Assembly: GCA_963844055.1 (NCBI GenBank)
Contig: CAWJMN010000001.1
Location: 3,978,235-4,042,234, forward strand
Reading direction: 5' to 3'
DNA from: CAWJMN01 sp963844055
Lineage (GTDB): Bacteria > Planctomycetota > Planctomycetia > Pirellulales > Pirellulaceae
Length of the DNA stretch: 64,000 nt
The notes below the pieces were generated by a model. That model ran no database searches. It was given only the letters and a program-made list of their open reading frames with translations, and was not told the DNA's origin. Below, piece by piece: positions 27,499 through 40,267 of this stretch; the stretch's first letter is position 1; every line of letters begins with the position of its first letter. A program made the position numbers and the translations under genes.

Positions 27499-28608
27499 AT
27501 GAGATCCGACTTCCCACTTTCGACGCCGATGACGCGGCGTTCCTGGCAGCAGAAGGTTCTGCAAGCTGCTGCCTGTGGTGTCCTGGCGACCTCGGGCCTA
27601 CGTTCTGTGAGCGGGCAGGCTCCTGGGACGCGGCCCAATGCCAATTCTGACATTACGCCGGAAACGCAAAAGGCGATCGACCGGGGGCTTTCGTGGCTGG
27701 CCAAGCGACAGATTCAGTCGGGACGGAATGAAGGGGCTTTCGGTCATGGTGGCTATGCCGGGGGCGTAGCGGTTTGCAGCCTTTCGGGGCTGGCCTTCAT
27801 GTGTAGTGGCAATCCGCCAGGGCAAGGTCCCTTGGGACGGAACATTGACCGCTGCGTGCAGTACATCACTAGCTGCGTCCAAGAGAATGGCTTTATCTCG
27901 GCACCAGGGTTTGGCCAAGACAACATGTACGGGCATGGGTTTGCCACGCTGTTTCTTTCTGAAGCGTATGGGATGTCAACACGCCCCGACACGGAAAAGG
28001 TTGTTGGCGAGAAATTGCGATTGGCCGTCAAGCTGACGTGCAATTGCCAAAACGATGCAGGGGGATGGCGGTATCAGCCGGTGAAAAGTGATGCCGACCT
28101 ATCGATTACGATTTGCAACATCATGGGCTTACGTGCCGCGCGGGATGCCGGCATGCAGGTCTCGGACGAGGTGCGTAATCGGTGCATTGAGTATGTCAAG
28201 AAGAGCCAAAATGCCGATGGAAGCTTTCGCTATCAAATTACCTCCGGCGGAACCGGAACGTTTCCGCTAACGGCAGCGGGCGTTGTCTCGCTGTATAGCG
28301 CGGGCATCTACGATGGAGAGCCAGTGGAAAAGGCCTTGAAGTGGTTGATGAACCACATGCCGGACGAGAAGAACCAAGGGTACCACTCCTACTTCTTTTA
28401 TGGACAGTACTATGCCGTGCAAGCGATGTGGCATGCCGGCGGGGAGTACTGGAAGAAATGGTACCCCGCGATTCGCAGTGTGCTGCTAAAGCGGCAGTCT
28501 GGCGATGGCTCTTGGAATGATGGCGAGGTATGTCCCGAGTTTGGGACCGCGATGGCCTGCATCATCTTGCAGATGCCAAACAACTTTTTGCCGATCTTCT
28601 CGCCGTAG
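27499..28608 (+). CDS. Prenyltransferase/squalene-oxidase-repeat protein (secreted)
   Basis: 369 residues from the ATG at 27499 (GGAGG 9 nt upstream). The N-terminus has TRRSWQQKVLQAAACGVLATSG, a Tat- or Sec-like export signal. The mature part is an alpha/alpha toroid with QW-type repeats: QNDAGGWRYQP, QNADGSFRYQI and QSGDGSWNDG. Terpene cyclases and prenyltransferase beta subunits share this fold, but the catalytic DXDD of hopene cyclase is not seen. Such planctomycete proteins are usually annotated as repeat proteins of unknown substrate. Confidence 0.85.
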   Translation: MRSDFPLSTPMTRRSWQQKVLQAAACGVLATSGLRSVSGQAPGTRPNANSDITPETQKAIDRGLSWLAKRQIQSGRNEGAFGHGGYAGGVAVCSLSGLAFMCSGNPPGQGPLGRNIDRCVQYITSCVQENGFISAPGFGQDNMYGHGFATLFLSEAYGMSTRPDTEKVVGEKLRLAVKLTCNCQNDAGGWRYQPVKSDADLSITICNIMGLRAARDAGMQVSDEVRNRCIEYVKKSQNADGSFRYQITSGGTGTFPLTAAGVVSLYSAGIYDGEPVEKALKWLMNHMPDEKNQGYHSYFFYGQYYAVQAMWHAGGEYWKKWYPAIRSVLLKRQSGDGSWNDGEVCPEFGTAMACIILQMPNNFLPIFSP

Positions 28609-28760
28609 GATTTACGGCGATGTTTCCACTAGGCCGATTTTGACCCGATATTCGCCACTATTCGCATTCAACCCCGCAAAACTTACAGGTGCGTTTGATG
28701 CGATTCATCAGAGTTGCTGCTCTCATCTTGTCAACCATTTCTGGTTCTGCTCGTGCAACC

Positions 28761-29126
28761 CTAACCTTCAGCCCGCCGTTTGCCTTCGGTCTCGCTGAGT
28801 ATACGAACTAGGTCATCCCAGTATTCAGAAGGTTCACCTCCACAGCGACAATGGAATTTGGTGTCCTCAGAAAAACTATGAGGCCCCCAACACTCATGAA
28901 CATAGGTTGGGCACGTAAAGTGCTCGAACACCGTTTCCAAATGATGGCGGGATTTTGAATGGCAACACAGTCCCCAATCAGAATTGAACTCGGCGAAGAA
29001 TGAGCAACCGCCACACTGGCCCCCGTTTTCGTACTGATGCAACAGCGAATTTTCGTCGGGCCACCTAGCAGAGTAAAGTCGCTCTGATTCAGGATTTGAC
29101 CATGCAGTTGTAACGATGCGATTCAT
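28761..29126 (-). CDS. Cys-rich hypothetical protein
   Basis: 121 residues, no family recognised. Cysteines and histidines cluster as CGGC (about 37-40), GLCCHSKSRHH, CPTYVHECW and a C-terminal CRCGG. That suggests a metal-binding (zinc-ribbon or Rieske-like spacing not proven) or redox fold. No signal peptide or TM segment. The composition is unlike random translation, and the reading frame spans the whole otherwise empty stretch. It lies downstream of another minus-strand pair, possibly in the same transcript. Confidence 0.6.
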   Translation of the reverse strand: MNRIVTTAWSNPESERLYSARWPDENSLLHQYENGGQCGGCSFFAEFNSDWGLCCHSKSRHHLETVFEHFTCPTYVHECWGPHSFSEDTKFHCRCGGEPSEYWDDLVRILSETEGKRRAEG

Positions 29127-29326
29127 GTTTTCATACCGCCTTTTACTCAGTCAGCTACAGGCAAGGTATACCTTTGTTTGTCCATGCCAATGCCTTCCCC
29201 TTATACTAGCATTTACTCGACATAGGCAAGTTACCTGACAAATCCTGCATCGACCAAAGCCCCAAGGATCATTACGACCAATAACAATAAGAACATCACC
29301 AGAGCAGGCAACTTCGACTCTGGCCT

Positions 29327-29591
29327 TCACCACGTCCACCATTCCATCCCCACGCCGAACGGACAGGCGACAAATGCCATGAGCCACAAATAGGTACGAA
29401 TTTGGTTCTTACTGTCTCGAAATGAAGCGATAGCGCCTAAGACGGGAACCAGTATTACCATGCCCCCCACGAACGTATGGAGACCGGCTAAGTCCGCGAT
29501 TCGTACCGGTAAAGCAGCTTCTTTGGTTGCTTCTCGTCCTTGGACGCAGATGCCGGCGACCGGTAGGGGTTGTCGTTTAAAAAAAGTTCAT
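29327..29591 (-). pseudogene. Small NPYRSP-type membrane protein, frame disrupted
   Basis: On the minus strand an ATG overlaps the stop of the upstream gene (ATGA). It is followed by AACTTTTTTT, then DNPYRSPASASKDE, a start typical of small planctomycete membrane proteins. That frame stops soon. A second frame continues with EAALPVRIADLAGLHTFVGGMVILVPVLGAIASF, then LWLMAFVACPFGVGMEWWTW and a TGA at 29327-29329: two plausible TM helices. At least one frameshift (near 29500-29560) and perhaps a lost T in the T7 run separate them. Unlike the other breaks, no GCT-N-AGC is present. Could be a real pseudogene. Confidence 0.45.
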
Positions 29592-30232
29592 CTTGATCGC
29601 TTGCCTGGTGGTGAAACTGGGTCTGAATTGTCGAACTGGGTGACTTCCCAGTCGACATCGCCGCCACCGCTATAAGCGAGTCGGCGGTAGCGACGTGGCA
29701 GGCCAGTTTGCGAATCAAATTGAGCTCTTAGGACCAAACGGTTTGCATTGCCAGGGCGACTGTTTTCGGTCAGGTCACGCTCGATGGTGCCGAACATTCC
29801 AGGAACGCTCCAGGTTTCAAAGGTTCGAACCTGACGCAGCGCATTACCATTGCGTTCGGCTTTGACGGCGTTTCCGTTTTCCACCCAAACTCGATAGGTG
29901 GCTGGCTGATTCCCCTCAACACGGATCGTGACGGAATAGTTCTGAATATTGGCAGCTTTCCAATGCTGGCGAGCTTGGGCTAAAGCAGCGTCATTGAGCG
30001 CTGGTGTCGTATCTCGCTGCCACAAGGCCCAGCAGATGAACCCGATCGAAACACCGGCGATCAGGCTGAAAATAGGGGGCGCAAGACGCTTTTGCCAGGC
30101 AATCGTCGGTTTTGCGGGTGCGGGCGAAAGATTTTGTTCGGCGGCAGTGGAAGTCTCTTCAAGCATCCTGATGGCCTTGCTGGGAAGTGTTGTGCGCCCT
30201 AAAGGAGCCCTGTTGGGAGCACTGTTTTCCAT
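29588..30232 (-). CDS. DUF6174-like membrane-anchored hypothetical protein
   Basis: 214 residues. The N-terminal cytoplasmic part is Pro/Ala-rich; one TM helix lies at about 51-68 (PPIFSLIAGVSIGFICWALW). The external domain has ARQHWKAANIQNYSVTIRV, YRVWVENGNAVKAERNG, SVPGMFGTIERDL and FDSQTGLPRRYRRLAYSGGGDVDWEVTQF, the pattern of DUF6174 domains. The function of that family is unknown. An internal Met (residue 23) is an alternative start. It is coupled (ATGA) to a broken small gene downstream. Confidence 0.7.
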   Translation of the reverse strand: MENSAPNRAPLGRTTLPSKAIRMLEETSTAAEQNLSPAPAKPTIAWQKRLAPPIFSLIAGVSIGFICWALWQRDTTPALNDAALAQARQHWKAANIQNYSVTIRVEGNQPATYRVWVENGNAVKAERNGNALRQVRTFETWSVPGMFGTIERDLTENSRPGNANRLVLRAQFDSQTGLPRRYRRLAYSGGGDVDWEVTQFDNSDPVSPPGKRSR

Positions 30233-30424
30233 TAAATGTCGAGCGTTATTCTACAGGAGGGACGGTAGTGAACCTTGTGAAAACATCGATCATGACGCGC
30301 TGGCTGCGGGGGGCTACACTACGAGGTGAAGTGTAGCCAGCCAGCCCCAGCGGGGTCAATTCGCGAAGGGCAGCAAAAGGCGATTCCGTCTGACCATCTT
30401 CTCACACTGTGGAAATCTTCCAAC

Positions 30425-31864
30425 ATGTCGCAAGTGCCAACTACTCTGCCATTGCGAGCCCGCACCAAAATTGTGGCCACCGTTGGCCCTGCTTGTAGCT
30501 CGATTGAGATGCTCGCGAAGCTGATTCGAGCGGGTGTTTCAGTGTTCCGGATTAATACCGCTCACGGAACGATTGAGCAACGAGACAAGATTTTGGCCGA
30601 TATTCGGGTGGCACAGACCCAGGCCGGAATGGCCGTTGGCGTCCTTGTCGATTTGGCAGGTCCAAAGATTCGGCTTGGAACCCTGCACACAGATCCGACC
30701 AATTGTGAGCCGGGCAGCAAGTTTCGATTCATTCGAGGCGATGTCGCCACAGCGGCCGACACGCTGACAAGCAATTATGTTCCGCTGGTCAATGAATTGC
30801 AGGTGGGTGGTTCGGTGATGCTTGCCGATGGCACCGTCAGCATGACCGTACTGAGCAAGAGCGCGGATGAAGTGACATGCGAAGTGGTGCAAGGGGGCAT
30901 GATTCGCACGCGTCAAGGAATCAACTTGCCGGGTGCAAAACTGAGCGTATCGTCGCTGACGGAAGCCGACATTGCCAATGCTGTTTGGTCGGCAAAAAAT
31001 GCGATCGACTTTGTCAGCTTGAGCTTTGTCCGTTCGGCCGTAAATGTGCTGCTGCTGAAGGAGCTTTTGCACTCGCAAGGTTCATCCGCGATGGTTATCG
31101 CAAAGATTGAAAAGCCCGAGGCGCTGGACCACTTGGAAGAGATCGTGGCCGCTGCGGACGGAGTGATGGTGGCCCGTGGCGACTTGGGCGTTGAAGTGGA
31201 TGTTGCCGAGATTGCCGTTTGCCAAAAGCGGATTGTTCGGGAATGCCAACGCCAGGGGAAGCCTGTTATTGTGGCAACGCAGATGCTGGAAAGCATGCAC
31301 CATAATCGACGACCAACACGCGCCGAAGCCACGGATGTTGCCAACGCCATTTTGGATGGCGCGGATGCCTGCATGCTGTCGGGTGAAACGGCGATTGGCG
31401 AGTATCCCCTGGAAGCCGTGCAGACCATGACACGGATCATGCTGGCTACGGAACCGCTGCTAAAGGATATGCAGATGGTGCCGAGCTCGGCCAGCGATGT
31501 GCATCCCATCACTCATGCGGCCGTTCTGGGTAGCAGCATCATTGCCGATCGACTGCATGCGAAACTGGTTGTTGTGGCGACACGCGGCGGCGGCACCTGT
31601 CGCCTGCGATCAAAAATGCGAGACTTTGTGCCAACGATTGGCGTGAGCGACTCTCCATCGGTACTGCGACGGCTTACGCTGTACTGGGGCGTCACTCCGC
31701 TGGAAGGTGCCCCCGTGCATGATGGCCCGCAACTGCGAGCCTTTATCGACGAATGGGGGCGCAATCAGGGAATCATTACGAAGGGGGACCGGATCGTCTA
31801 TGTGACCGGGACGAACTTCTATCCCATGGCCCAAAACCTACTGGTTATCCACGAAGTGGACTAG
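30425..31864 (+). CDS. pyk: Pyruvate kinase
   Basis: 479 residues from the ATG at 30425 (MSQVPTTLPLRARTKIVATVGPACSS); an upstream in-frame extension is unlikely. The motifs are complete: AGVSVFRINTAHG, VDLAGPKIRLG, the catalytic AMVIAKIEKPEALDHLEEI, GVMVARGDLGVEV, VIVATQMLESM and CMLSGETAIGEYP. It converts phosphoenolpyruvate and ADP to pyruvate and ATP, the last step of glycolysis. A divergent neighbour lies upstream and a bidirectional terminator follows. Confidence 0.96.
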   Translation: MSQVPTTLPLRARTKIVATVGPACSSIEMLAKLIRAGVSVFRINTAHGTIEQRDKILADIRVAQTQAGMAVGVLVDLAGPKIRLGTLHTDPTNCEPGSKFRFIRGDVATAADTLTSNYVPLVNELQVGGSVMLADGTVSMTVLSKSADEVTCEVVQGGMIRTRQGINLPGAKLSVSSLTEADIANAVWSAKNAIDFVSLSFVRSAVNVLLLKELLHSQGSSAMVIAKIEKPEALDHLEEIVAAADGVMVARGDLGVEVDVAEIAVCQKRIVRECQRQGKPVIVATQMLESMHHNRRPTRAEATDVANAILDGADACMLSGETAIGEYPLEAVQTMTRIMLATEPLLKDMQMVPSSASDVHPITHAAVLGSSIIADRLHAKLVVVATRGGGTCRLRSKMRDFVPTIGVSDSPSVLRRLTLYWGVTPLEGAPVHDGPQLRAFIDEWGRNQGIITKGDRIVYVTGTNFYPMAQNLLVIHEVD

Positions 31865-31937
31865 CATTCGCTCGGCAGAAGATCGCGAATGCCACGCGAT
31901 TTGGCGGCCAAGCTGATTGGCAGCAACACCTAAAAAC

Positions 31938-31972
31938 AATCGCCCTTCCAAGCCTAACTTGGAAGGGCGATT
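31938..31972. terminator. Bidirectional terminator between pyk and DUF1501 gene
   Basis: AATCGCCCTTCCAAG and CTTGGAAGGGCGATT form a perfect 15-bp stem around a 5-nt loop. It lies between the convergent ends of pyk (+) and the DUF1501 gene (-), so it can serve both. An A-run at 31932-31936 gives the T-run for the minus direction. Confidence 0.75.
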
Positions 31973-32004
31973 TGCGTTGACAATTGAGATAGTGGCTATC
32001 GAGT

Positions 32005-33483
32005 TTAGGTCAAGATTTCCTTGACGACGTTGCCATGCACATCCGTGAGACGGAAATCACGCCCCTGGAACTTGTAGGTTAGCTGCTCGTGATTGACGCC
32101 CAGTTGGTTCAGAATGGTCGCATTGAGATCATGAATGTGAACCGGCTTTTCCGCAATGTTGTAGCTGAAGTCGTCGGTCTCTCCATGAACGACGCCACCT
32201 TTCACGCCGCCACCGGCCATCCACATGGTGAAATTCCGCGGATGGTGATCGCGGCCGTAGTTGTCTTTGGTGAGCGTACCTTGGCTGTAGACGGTGCGAC
32301 CAAATTCGCCACCCCAAACCACCAGCGTATCATCAAGCATTCCACGCTGCTTGAGATCTTTGATCAGACCGGCCGCAGGTTGGTCGGCTGTTTTAGTCAG
32401 CTGTCGAATGTTGCCAGGCAATCCGCCGTGATGATCCCAGCCACGCAGGAAGACCTGAGTAAAGCGAACGCCACGTTCGGCCAACCGGCGAGCCAGTAGA
32501 CAGTTGTAAGCGAACGTGCCAGGGTCTTTTACTTGGGGTCCATAGAGGTCCAAAACGTTTTGTGGCTCTTTGGAGATGTCGACGAGTTCTGGCACTGACA
32601 TCTGCATGCGATAGGCCATCTCGTACTGAGCCACACGCGTGTTGATCTCGGGATCGCCGATGGTTTCCAGCTTTTGCTGATTGAGTTCAGCAAGGCCATC
32701 GAGCATCTTGCGACGCGTCTGATCATTTACACCAGGTGGATTCGACAGGAACAGTACGGGGTCGCCTGCCGAGCGAAGTGCCACGCCTTGATGCTTGCTT
32801 GGCAAGAAGCCTGCGCCCCACAAGCGAGCAAATAGCGCCTGCGACGCTGCCCCTGGTGCGAGGCGAGAATGCAGGACAACGAAGGAGGGGAGGTTTTGAT
32901 TTACGCTTCCGATACCGTAGCTGGCCCAGGCCCCCATGCTGGGACGACCAGGGATTTGGCTGCCGGTTTGGATGTAGGTGATGGCGGGATCGTGATTGAT
33001 CGCTTCCGTGTGGACTGTCTTAATGAGAGAAATGTCGTCGACGATCGACGCCATTTCTGGGAGCAGTTCACTCACCCAGGTTCCGTTTTTGCCATGTTGG
33101 GCAAACTTGAAAACCGAGGGAGCAACCGGGAACCGGGTTTGGCCCGACGTCATCGTCGTAAAACGCTGACCATTTCGAACGGAGTCTGGCAGGTCTTTGT
33201 CAAAGTACTCTTGTAACTTGGGCTTGTAATCCCAGAGGTCTAGCTGCGAAGGAGCATCTGCCATGAAGAGCCAAATCACGCGTTTGGCTTTGGGGGCATG
33301 ATGCAGTACTTTCAGGCTGCCGAGGCTTTCCATGCCGGGCTGGATAGCTGGCGTAGTGCTTTCGGCACCCAGTAGGGAAGGATTCAGCAGCGAAGCGAGT
33401 GCGGCCGTGCCCAATCCGGCCGCCATTTGGCCGAAGAAGTAACGCCGAGTCTCCTGCAGCAGGTGTTGTTCGATCGGATTCAT
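32005..33483 (-). CDS. DUF1501 domain protein (sulfatase-fold, exported)
   Basis: 492 residues. The N-terminus [25 protein letters not shown] looks like a twin-arginine signal. DUF1501 features: [58 protein letters not shown] segment, and [29 protein letters not shown]. The family is related to alkaline phosphatase/sulfatase folds and is very abundant in planctomycetes. Its members are nearly always paired, as here, with a PSCyt/DUF1549/DUF1553 gene 5 bp upstream. Biochemical role unproven; proposed in polysaccharide use. Confidence 0.92.
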   Translation of the reverse strand: MNPIEQHLLQETRRYFFGQMAAGLGTAALASLLNPSLLGAESTTPAIQPGMESLGSLKVLHHAPKAKRVIWLFMADAPSQLDLWDYKPKLQEYFDKDLPDSVRNGQRFTTMTSGQTRFPVAPSVFKFAQHGKNGTWVSELLPEMASIVDDISLIKTVHTEAINHDPAITYIQTGSQIPGRPSMGAWASYGIGSVNQNLPSFVVLHSRLAPGAASQALFARLWGAGFLPSKHQGVALRSAGDPVLFLSNPPGVNDQTRRKMLDGLAELNQQKLETIGDPEINTRVAQYEMAYRMQMSVPELVDISKEPQNVLDLYGPQVKDPGTFAYNCLLARRLAERGVRFTQVFLRGWDHHGGLPGNIRQLTKTADQPAAGLIKDLKQRGMLDDTLVVWGGEFGRTVYSQGTLTKDNYGRDHHPRNFTMWMAGGGVKGGVVHGETDDFSYNIAEKPVHIHDLNATILNQLGVNHEQLTYKFQGRDFRLTDVHGNVVKEILT

Positions 33484-33488
33484 GAGGC

Positions 33489-36605
<3,117 letters not shown>

Positions 36606-36989
36606 GGATGTTTCCATGGAATATTTCGTAACTTGTGGAAAAGGCAGGACCAAAGTCACTGCAAGCGTACCTTGAAAAGGGAGCTTGCAAGAACCCGGCA
36701 GAAACCACGGGGAAAGTACATCCATTACACTAGCGCCAACCCCATTTGTCCAGTCTCAAAGCCCGTGAAGCCGAATTACGGCAAAACAGGCACCCGTACC
36801 GGTAAAACACCAATCACACCCCTCCGAAGGGACTACTTGCTGGACGTTTTTTAGACGCCGCATGCGATTTGACAGTTCCTGGTGGGCCATTCCAGGGAAT
36901 AAACGGGGAAACTTCGTCTGTGTGCGGAAATCCGCACCACATTCCATCCAGAGACGACCTAGATTTTCCTCACAGGAAGGAAGTGGGAG
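36606..36989. other. Intergenic region between divergent PSCyt gene and response regulator
   Basis: Leader region for two divergent genes. A CCCTCCGAAGGG hairpin occurs near 36819-36830 with a T6 run at 36847-36852, but they are not adjacent. AGGAAGG at 36974-36980 serves the response regulator. No further feature recognised. Confidence 0.35.
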
Positions 36990-37662
36990 ATGAAGGACAA
37001 ACACACCATCATCATCGTGGATGACGATCTGGCCATCATGCAATGCGTGGGGGACTTCCTTGCGCAATGAAGGCATCGAGGTTGTTGGCTACGCATCCCA
37101 TGCCGCGATGGGGATCGCCCTTGCGCTGGAAAAGCGACCTGAACTGGTTTTGCTCGACATCCACATGCCAGGGGCTGATGCGTTTGGAGCTTGCCGTCAG
37201 ATTGTCGATCGTACCAACGACGAGGTCAAAGTCCTGTTCTACAGCGGGTTTCCTCGGGAGCAGTACTTGGAGCGGGCCATCGCTGCGGGTGCCTACGGAA
37301 TGGTGAGCAAACACAGCGAAACCATCCAAGGATTAGCCCTGGCAATCCGGTATGTTTTGCAAGGAAACACCTACTTTTCACCGGAATTAGCCAAACGACT
37401 GATTGAGCTAGAGTCGGCGGCTCCGATGACCCGAGTCAGCACACTGACTCCGCGAGAAATTGAAGTGGTTCAGCAGTTGGCAACCGGCAAGAACAACAGC
37501 GAGATTGCCAGCGAGGTCGGAGTTAGCTTGCGTAGCGTCGAAAAAGAAATTGCTGACGTGAAGTCGAAGCTGGGCCTCAAAAGTGTCAACGAGCTGCTAA
37601 TGTTTGCTGCCAACGAAGGGATCGTTTATCCCGAACTCGTTCTGTCCCCCAGCCCTGTCTAA
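36990..37662 (+). CDS. NarL/FixJ-type response regulator, frame broken near the start
   Basis: The ATG at 36990 opens MKDKHTIIIVDDDLAIMQC, the acidic-pocket strand of a receiver domain, but that frame stops at 37071. The rest of the receiver (RNEGIEVVGYASHAAM, with phospho-Asp in LVLLDIHMPG) continues one base out of frame. So does the LuxR-type HTH (LTPREIEVVQQLATGKNNSEIA). One extra base between 37049 and 37066 explains it, most simply in the G5 run at 37049-37053; corrected length is 223 residues. There is no GCT-N-AGC here. No partner kinase adjacent; target genes unknown. Confidence 0.85.
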
Positions 37663-37902
37663 CAACGGCAAATAATCGGCCGCGAAACTTTATTTTGGGT
37701 GCGGTAACCGTCCGCTACCTCATTTGACGGTTTCTCTCGTGGATTCTGCACCCTGCTGCCGTCATGTCGCTCGATTGGCATCAAAAAAGATGCATTGAGT
37801 CAACGGAGCTTTCTGCCTATTATTGAGACAGAGTTATTGCGGGAATTTTTTGACTGGCTCCCCCCTCTCCAATTTGGAGCAGTTTGTTTGCAGAGGGCCT
37901 TC

Positions 37903-38217
37903 ATGATGTACAAATCGGGTGATCCCGTCGTTTACGTCGTCAATAAGCACTCGGACCACCCGGGGCCGCGGGCGGAGTCCGTACAGCCCGAGCCACATGG
38001 CGAAGGGTACAGCTACGCTGTAAAGAAATACTGGCGGATTGTTGGCGTGGACACTCAGGAGGGGACGGTTTCGGTTCTTACCCGCCGGGGCAAGGAACGC
38101 CGGATCAGCGTACGCGATCCACAACTGCGGCTTGCATCATGGTGGGAACGCCTGTTGATGTCGTCACGGTTTCCAACAGCGTCGGGCTCGATGGACTCAA
38201 CACCGACTGCTCGTTAG
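37903..38217 (+). CDS. Conserved planctomycete hypothetical protein
   Basis: About 104 residues from the tandem ATGs at 37903/37906, preceded by AGAGGG. The region MYKSGDPVVYVVNKHSDHPGPRAESV, then GYSYAVKKYWRIVGVD and SVRDPQLRLASWWERLLMSSRFP, resembles a short protein I associate with many planctomycete genomes (a recollection, not a search). A KOW-like or SH3-like beta fold is conceivable from the KxGDxVxY start, but no function is known. The longer frame back to 37795 lacks a good start. Confidence 0.7.
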   Translation: MMYKSGDPVVYVVNKHSDHPGPRAESVQPEPHGEGYSYAVKKYWRIVGVDTQEGTVSVLTRRGKERRISVRDPQLRLASWWERLLMSSRFPTASGSMDSTPTAR

Positions 38218-38242
38218 TCCGTTAAGACGGACGAATTCTTTC

Positions 38243-39226
38243 TTATGGCTTCTTGCCCGGCCATGGCGACAGCCCTTTGTCGCTGGCCCAGCGAAAGACT
38301 TTGGCAGGGCCTGCCGCTTTGGAGCGAGGATCAACGATCCAGAGCGTCTTGTCTTGAAAGTGTAACGCTGAAGGATTTACAAAGGCGGGATCTGCAATGA
38401 GCTGCCGAGGCGCTTTGCCCGGTGCGATGGCCCATACGGTATGCAAATAGCCGTCCGCGATGAACAGGTCTCCGGCTAGGTCCCCCTCGGTGCCGACAGC
38501 GAGCGCTGTGGCGAACGATTTCTCTGGAAGCGGCTGCCCCTGCACCACGACGCTTTGCTTGCCATCGGGTGTAACTTTCACAATCAGATCCTTCCCCTGG
38601 GACAAGACGAGCAGTTCACCTTGGGCATTGTGGCCCAGACTGCGAGGAGCTTGTATCGAACAGAGTTCTTTCAGCAGGGGCTTGGAAGATGTCGAAGCAG
38701 GTTCGACCACCCAGATTCGATGCTGTTCTAAATCTGCGACGATCAAATGACCGTTTGCATCAAAGGCCATAGCAACCGGCACTCCGATAGCACCACCCGT
38801 TAACGGCTGGGGAGCCGCATCTTCGGAAACACGCAAGATTTCACGCGTTGCTGAGTCGCCAAGATAAACAGCCCCTTGAGGAGAAACCGCAATGCATCGT
38901 GGGGCGTTGCCACTTTTTCCAAGCTGCTTGGCCCCCTTCCAATAGACCTTGGGACCGGCGTCCGTCAGCTTCCAAACCCCCGGCAAGTTTCGATCTGCCA
39001 AGAAGAGTTCGCCAGCCGTGCTTCCTGCAATGCCAACGGGGTAGGCGACTTCGAGCTCATCGGCGCGCACGTTCCCTGGAACGGCTAACCCGATCAGCAT
39101 GGCGACACCGCAGACGAATTCGAAGGGCAACCATCGTTTCCAAGGGATCCTACCTTTCCGTTTGCCACCCGTGGATTGCGAGATAGGTCGTCGAGCCACG
39201 GCAATTCGGCAGTTGAGGTTGAGCAT
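38243..39226 (-). CDS. Secreted NHL-type beta-propeller protein
   Basis: 327 residues. A basic N-terminus and a hydrophobic export signal (FVCGVAMLIGLAVPGNVRA) precede repeated blade motifs: GELFLADRNLPGVWKLT, GAVYLGDSATREILRVS, GHLIVADLEQHRIWVVE, GDLFIADGYLHTVWAI and KTLWIVDPRS. These are NHL/SMP-30-like six-bladed propeller units. Such proteins bind ligands or partners; no catalytic site is evident. Divergent from ribH. Confidence 0.82.
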   Translation of the reverse strand: MLNLNCRIAVARRPISQSTGGKRKGRIPWKRWLPFEFVCGVAMLIGLAVPGNVRADELEVAYPVGIAGSTAGELFLADRNLPGVWKLTDAGPKVYWKGAKQLGKSGNAPRCIAVSPQGAVYLGDSATREILRVSEDAAPQPLTGGAIGVPVAMAFDANGHLIVADLEQHRIWVVEPASTSSKPLLKELCSIQAPRSLGHNAQGELLVLSQGKDLIVKVTPDGKQSVVVQGQPLPEKSFATALAVGTEGDLAGDLFIADGYLHTVWAIAPGKAPRQLIADPAFVNPSALHFQDKTLWIVDPRSKAAGPAKVFRWASDKGLSPWPGKKP

Positions 39227-39358
39227 AAAATCTCGGGGAGGCGTCGGGGCATTCGGGGCGAAATCCGGTACACTATTGTAGGAAAGATTTCACCCTTTCC
39301 CGTTTTGCTAACCGCAGCCTCTGCTGCATATGTGATTTTTTCAACCACCAACTATCTC

Positions 39359-39844
39359 ATGGTCAATACCTACAGTGGCGCCGGCAATTCAGACTCTAAC
39401 AAGTGGCTGGACGGGCGTTTTGCAATTGTTGTTTCCCGTTATAACGACAATATCACGGGCAAACTGCTGCAGGGTGCCGAGCGAACCTTGCTGGCGGCAG
39501 GGGTAAAGACCGATGCCATTGATGTGGCGTGGGTGCCCGGCGCTTGGGAGATTCCTTTGGCAGCCCAGCGGCTTGCTCGATCGGGACGGTATGCTGCTGT
39601 ACTATGCCTTGGTGCGGTGATTCGTGGGGAAACGACTCATGATCAACACATCAACCGTGGCGTAAGCCTTGCCTTAAGCGATATAGCCCTTGAAACCGGT
39701 ATTCCCGTTCCGTTTGGAGTTCTTACCGTAAACTCACTGGAACAAGCGATCCATCGATCTGGAGGGAATGTAGGAAATAAAGGGGAGGAATGTGCCGAGG
39801 CTGCCATTGAAATGGTACGCCTTCTGTCACAGTTCCCCAGCTAG
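39359..39844 (+). CDS. ribH: 6,7-dimethyl-8-ribityllumazine synthase (RibH)
   Basis: 161 residues from the ATG at 39359; the open frame upstream to 39176 reads as leader. Motifs: FAIVVSRYNDNITGKLLQGA, VAWVPGAWEIPLAAQRLA, the catalytic AVLCLGAVIRGETTHDQHI with its conserved His, and GIPVPFGVLTVNSLEQA. It condenses the pyrimidine and butanone phosphate precursors in riboflavin synthesis and usually forms capsids. The rest of the rib pathway is not in the window. Confidence 0.95.
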   Translation: MVNTYSGAGNSDSNKWLDGRFAIVVSRYNDNITGKLLQGAERTLLAAGVKTDAIDVAWVPGAWEIPLAAQRLARSGRYAAVLCLGAVIRGETTHDQHINRGVSLALSDIALETGIPVPFGVLTVNSLEQAIHRSGGNVGNKGEECAEAAIEMVRLLSQFPS

Positions 39845-39976
39845 GATCGTTGCGAGCCTTCCTTTAGCACTTTTGTGATATTGTGAGACGGTTTTTCGTC
39901 GATAACGTTTTCAAAGCTATAACTCCCTCGCTGCTCCCCACCCTGCCCTTCCTTTCGCCCGGTTTTGAACGCAATC

Positions 39977-40228
39977 ATGGACGACATTGAAGCGATCATC
40001 CTCAGCTCTATTGAGACGCATACCGAAATGCGCCCCAAGCTGACTGATGAACTCGCCTTGCTCAATTTTGATTCGCTTGCCATGGCAGAAACAGCCCATG
40101 ACATTGAGCAGAAACTCCATATTCGCTTGGATGACCGCCTTCTCGACCAGCGAACCGTTGCGGAACTGATCGACTACGTTCGACAGCTACGGGCTGACCA
40201 GACGAAGAATCAAACGAAGACTCCCTAG
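39977..40228 (+). CDS. Acyl carrier protein-like protein
   Basis: 83 residues from the ATG at 39977. A four-helix ACP pattern with the phosphopantetheine site DSL (Ser33 in LLNFDSLAMAETAHDIEQ) is followed by LHIRLDDRLLDQRTVAELIDYV. No fatty-acid or polyketide synthase gene is adjacent, so it may serve a dispersed pathway or be a specialised carrier. Position between ribH and a HhH protein is not informative. Confidence 0.8.
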   Translation: MDDIEAIILSSIETHTEMRPKLTDELALLNFDSLAMAETAHDIEQKLHIRLDDRLLDQRTVAELIDYVRQLRADQTKNQTKTP

Positions 40229-40267
40229 GACAGAAGCTATCCATTCCGCCTCCCCATAGGTTCGGAT

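Noticed and set aside
29151..29387. 78-codon minus-strand frame
   Set aside because: It lies in another frame over the broken NPYRSP gene and has no recognisable motif.
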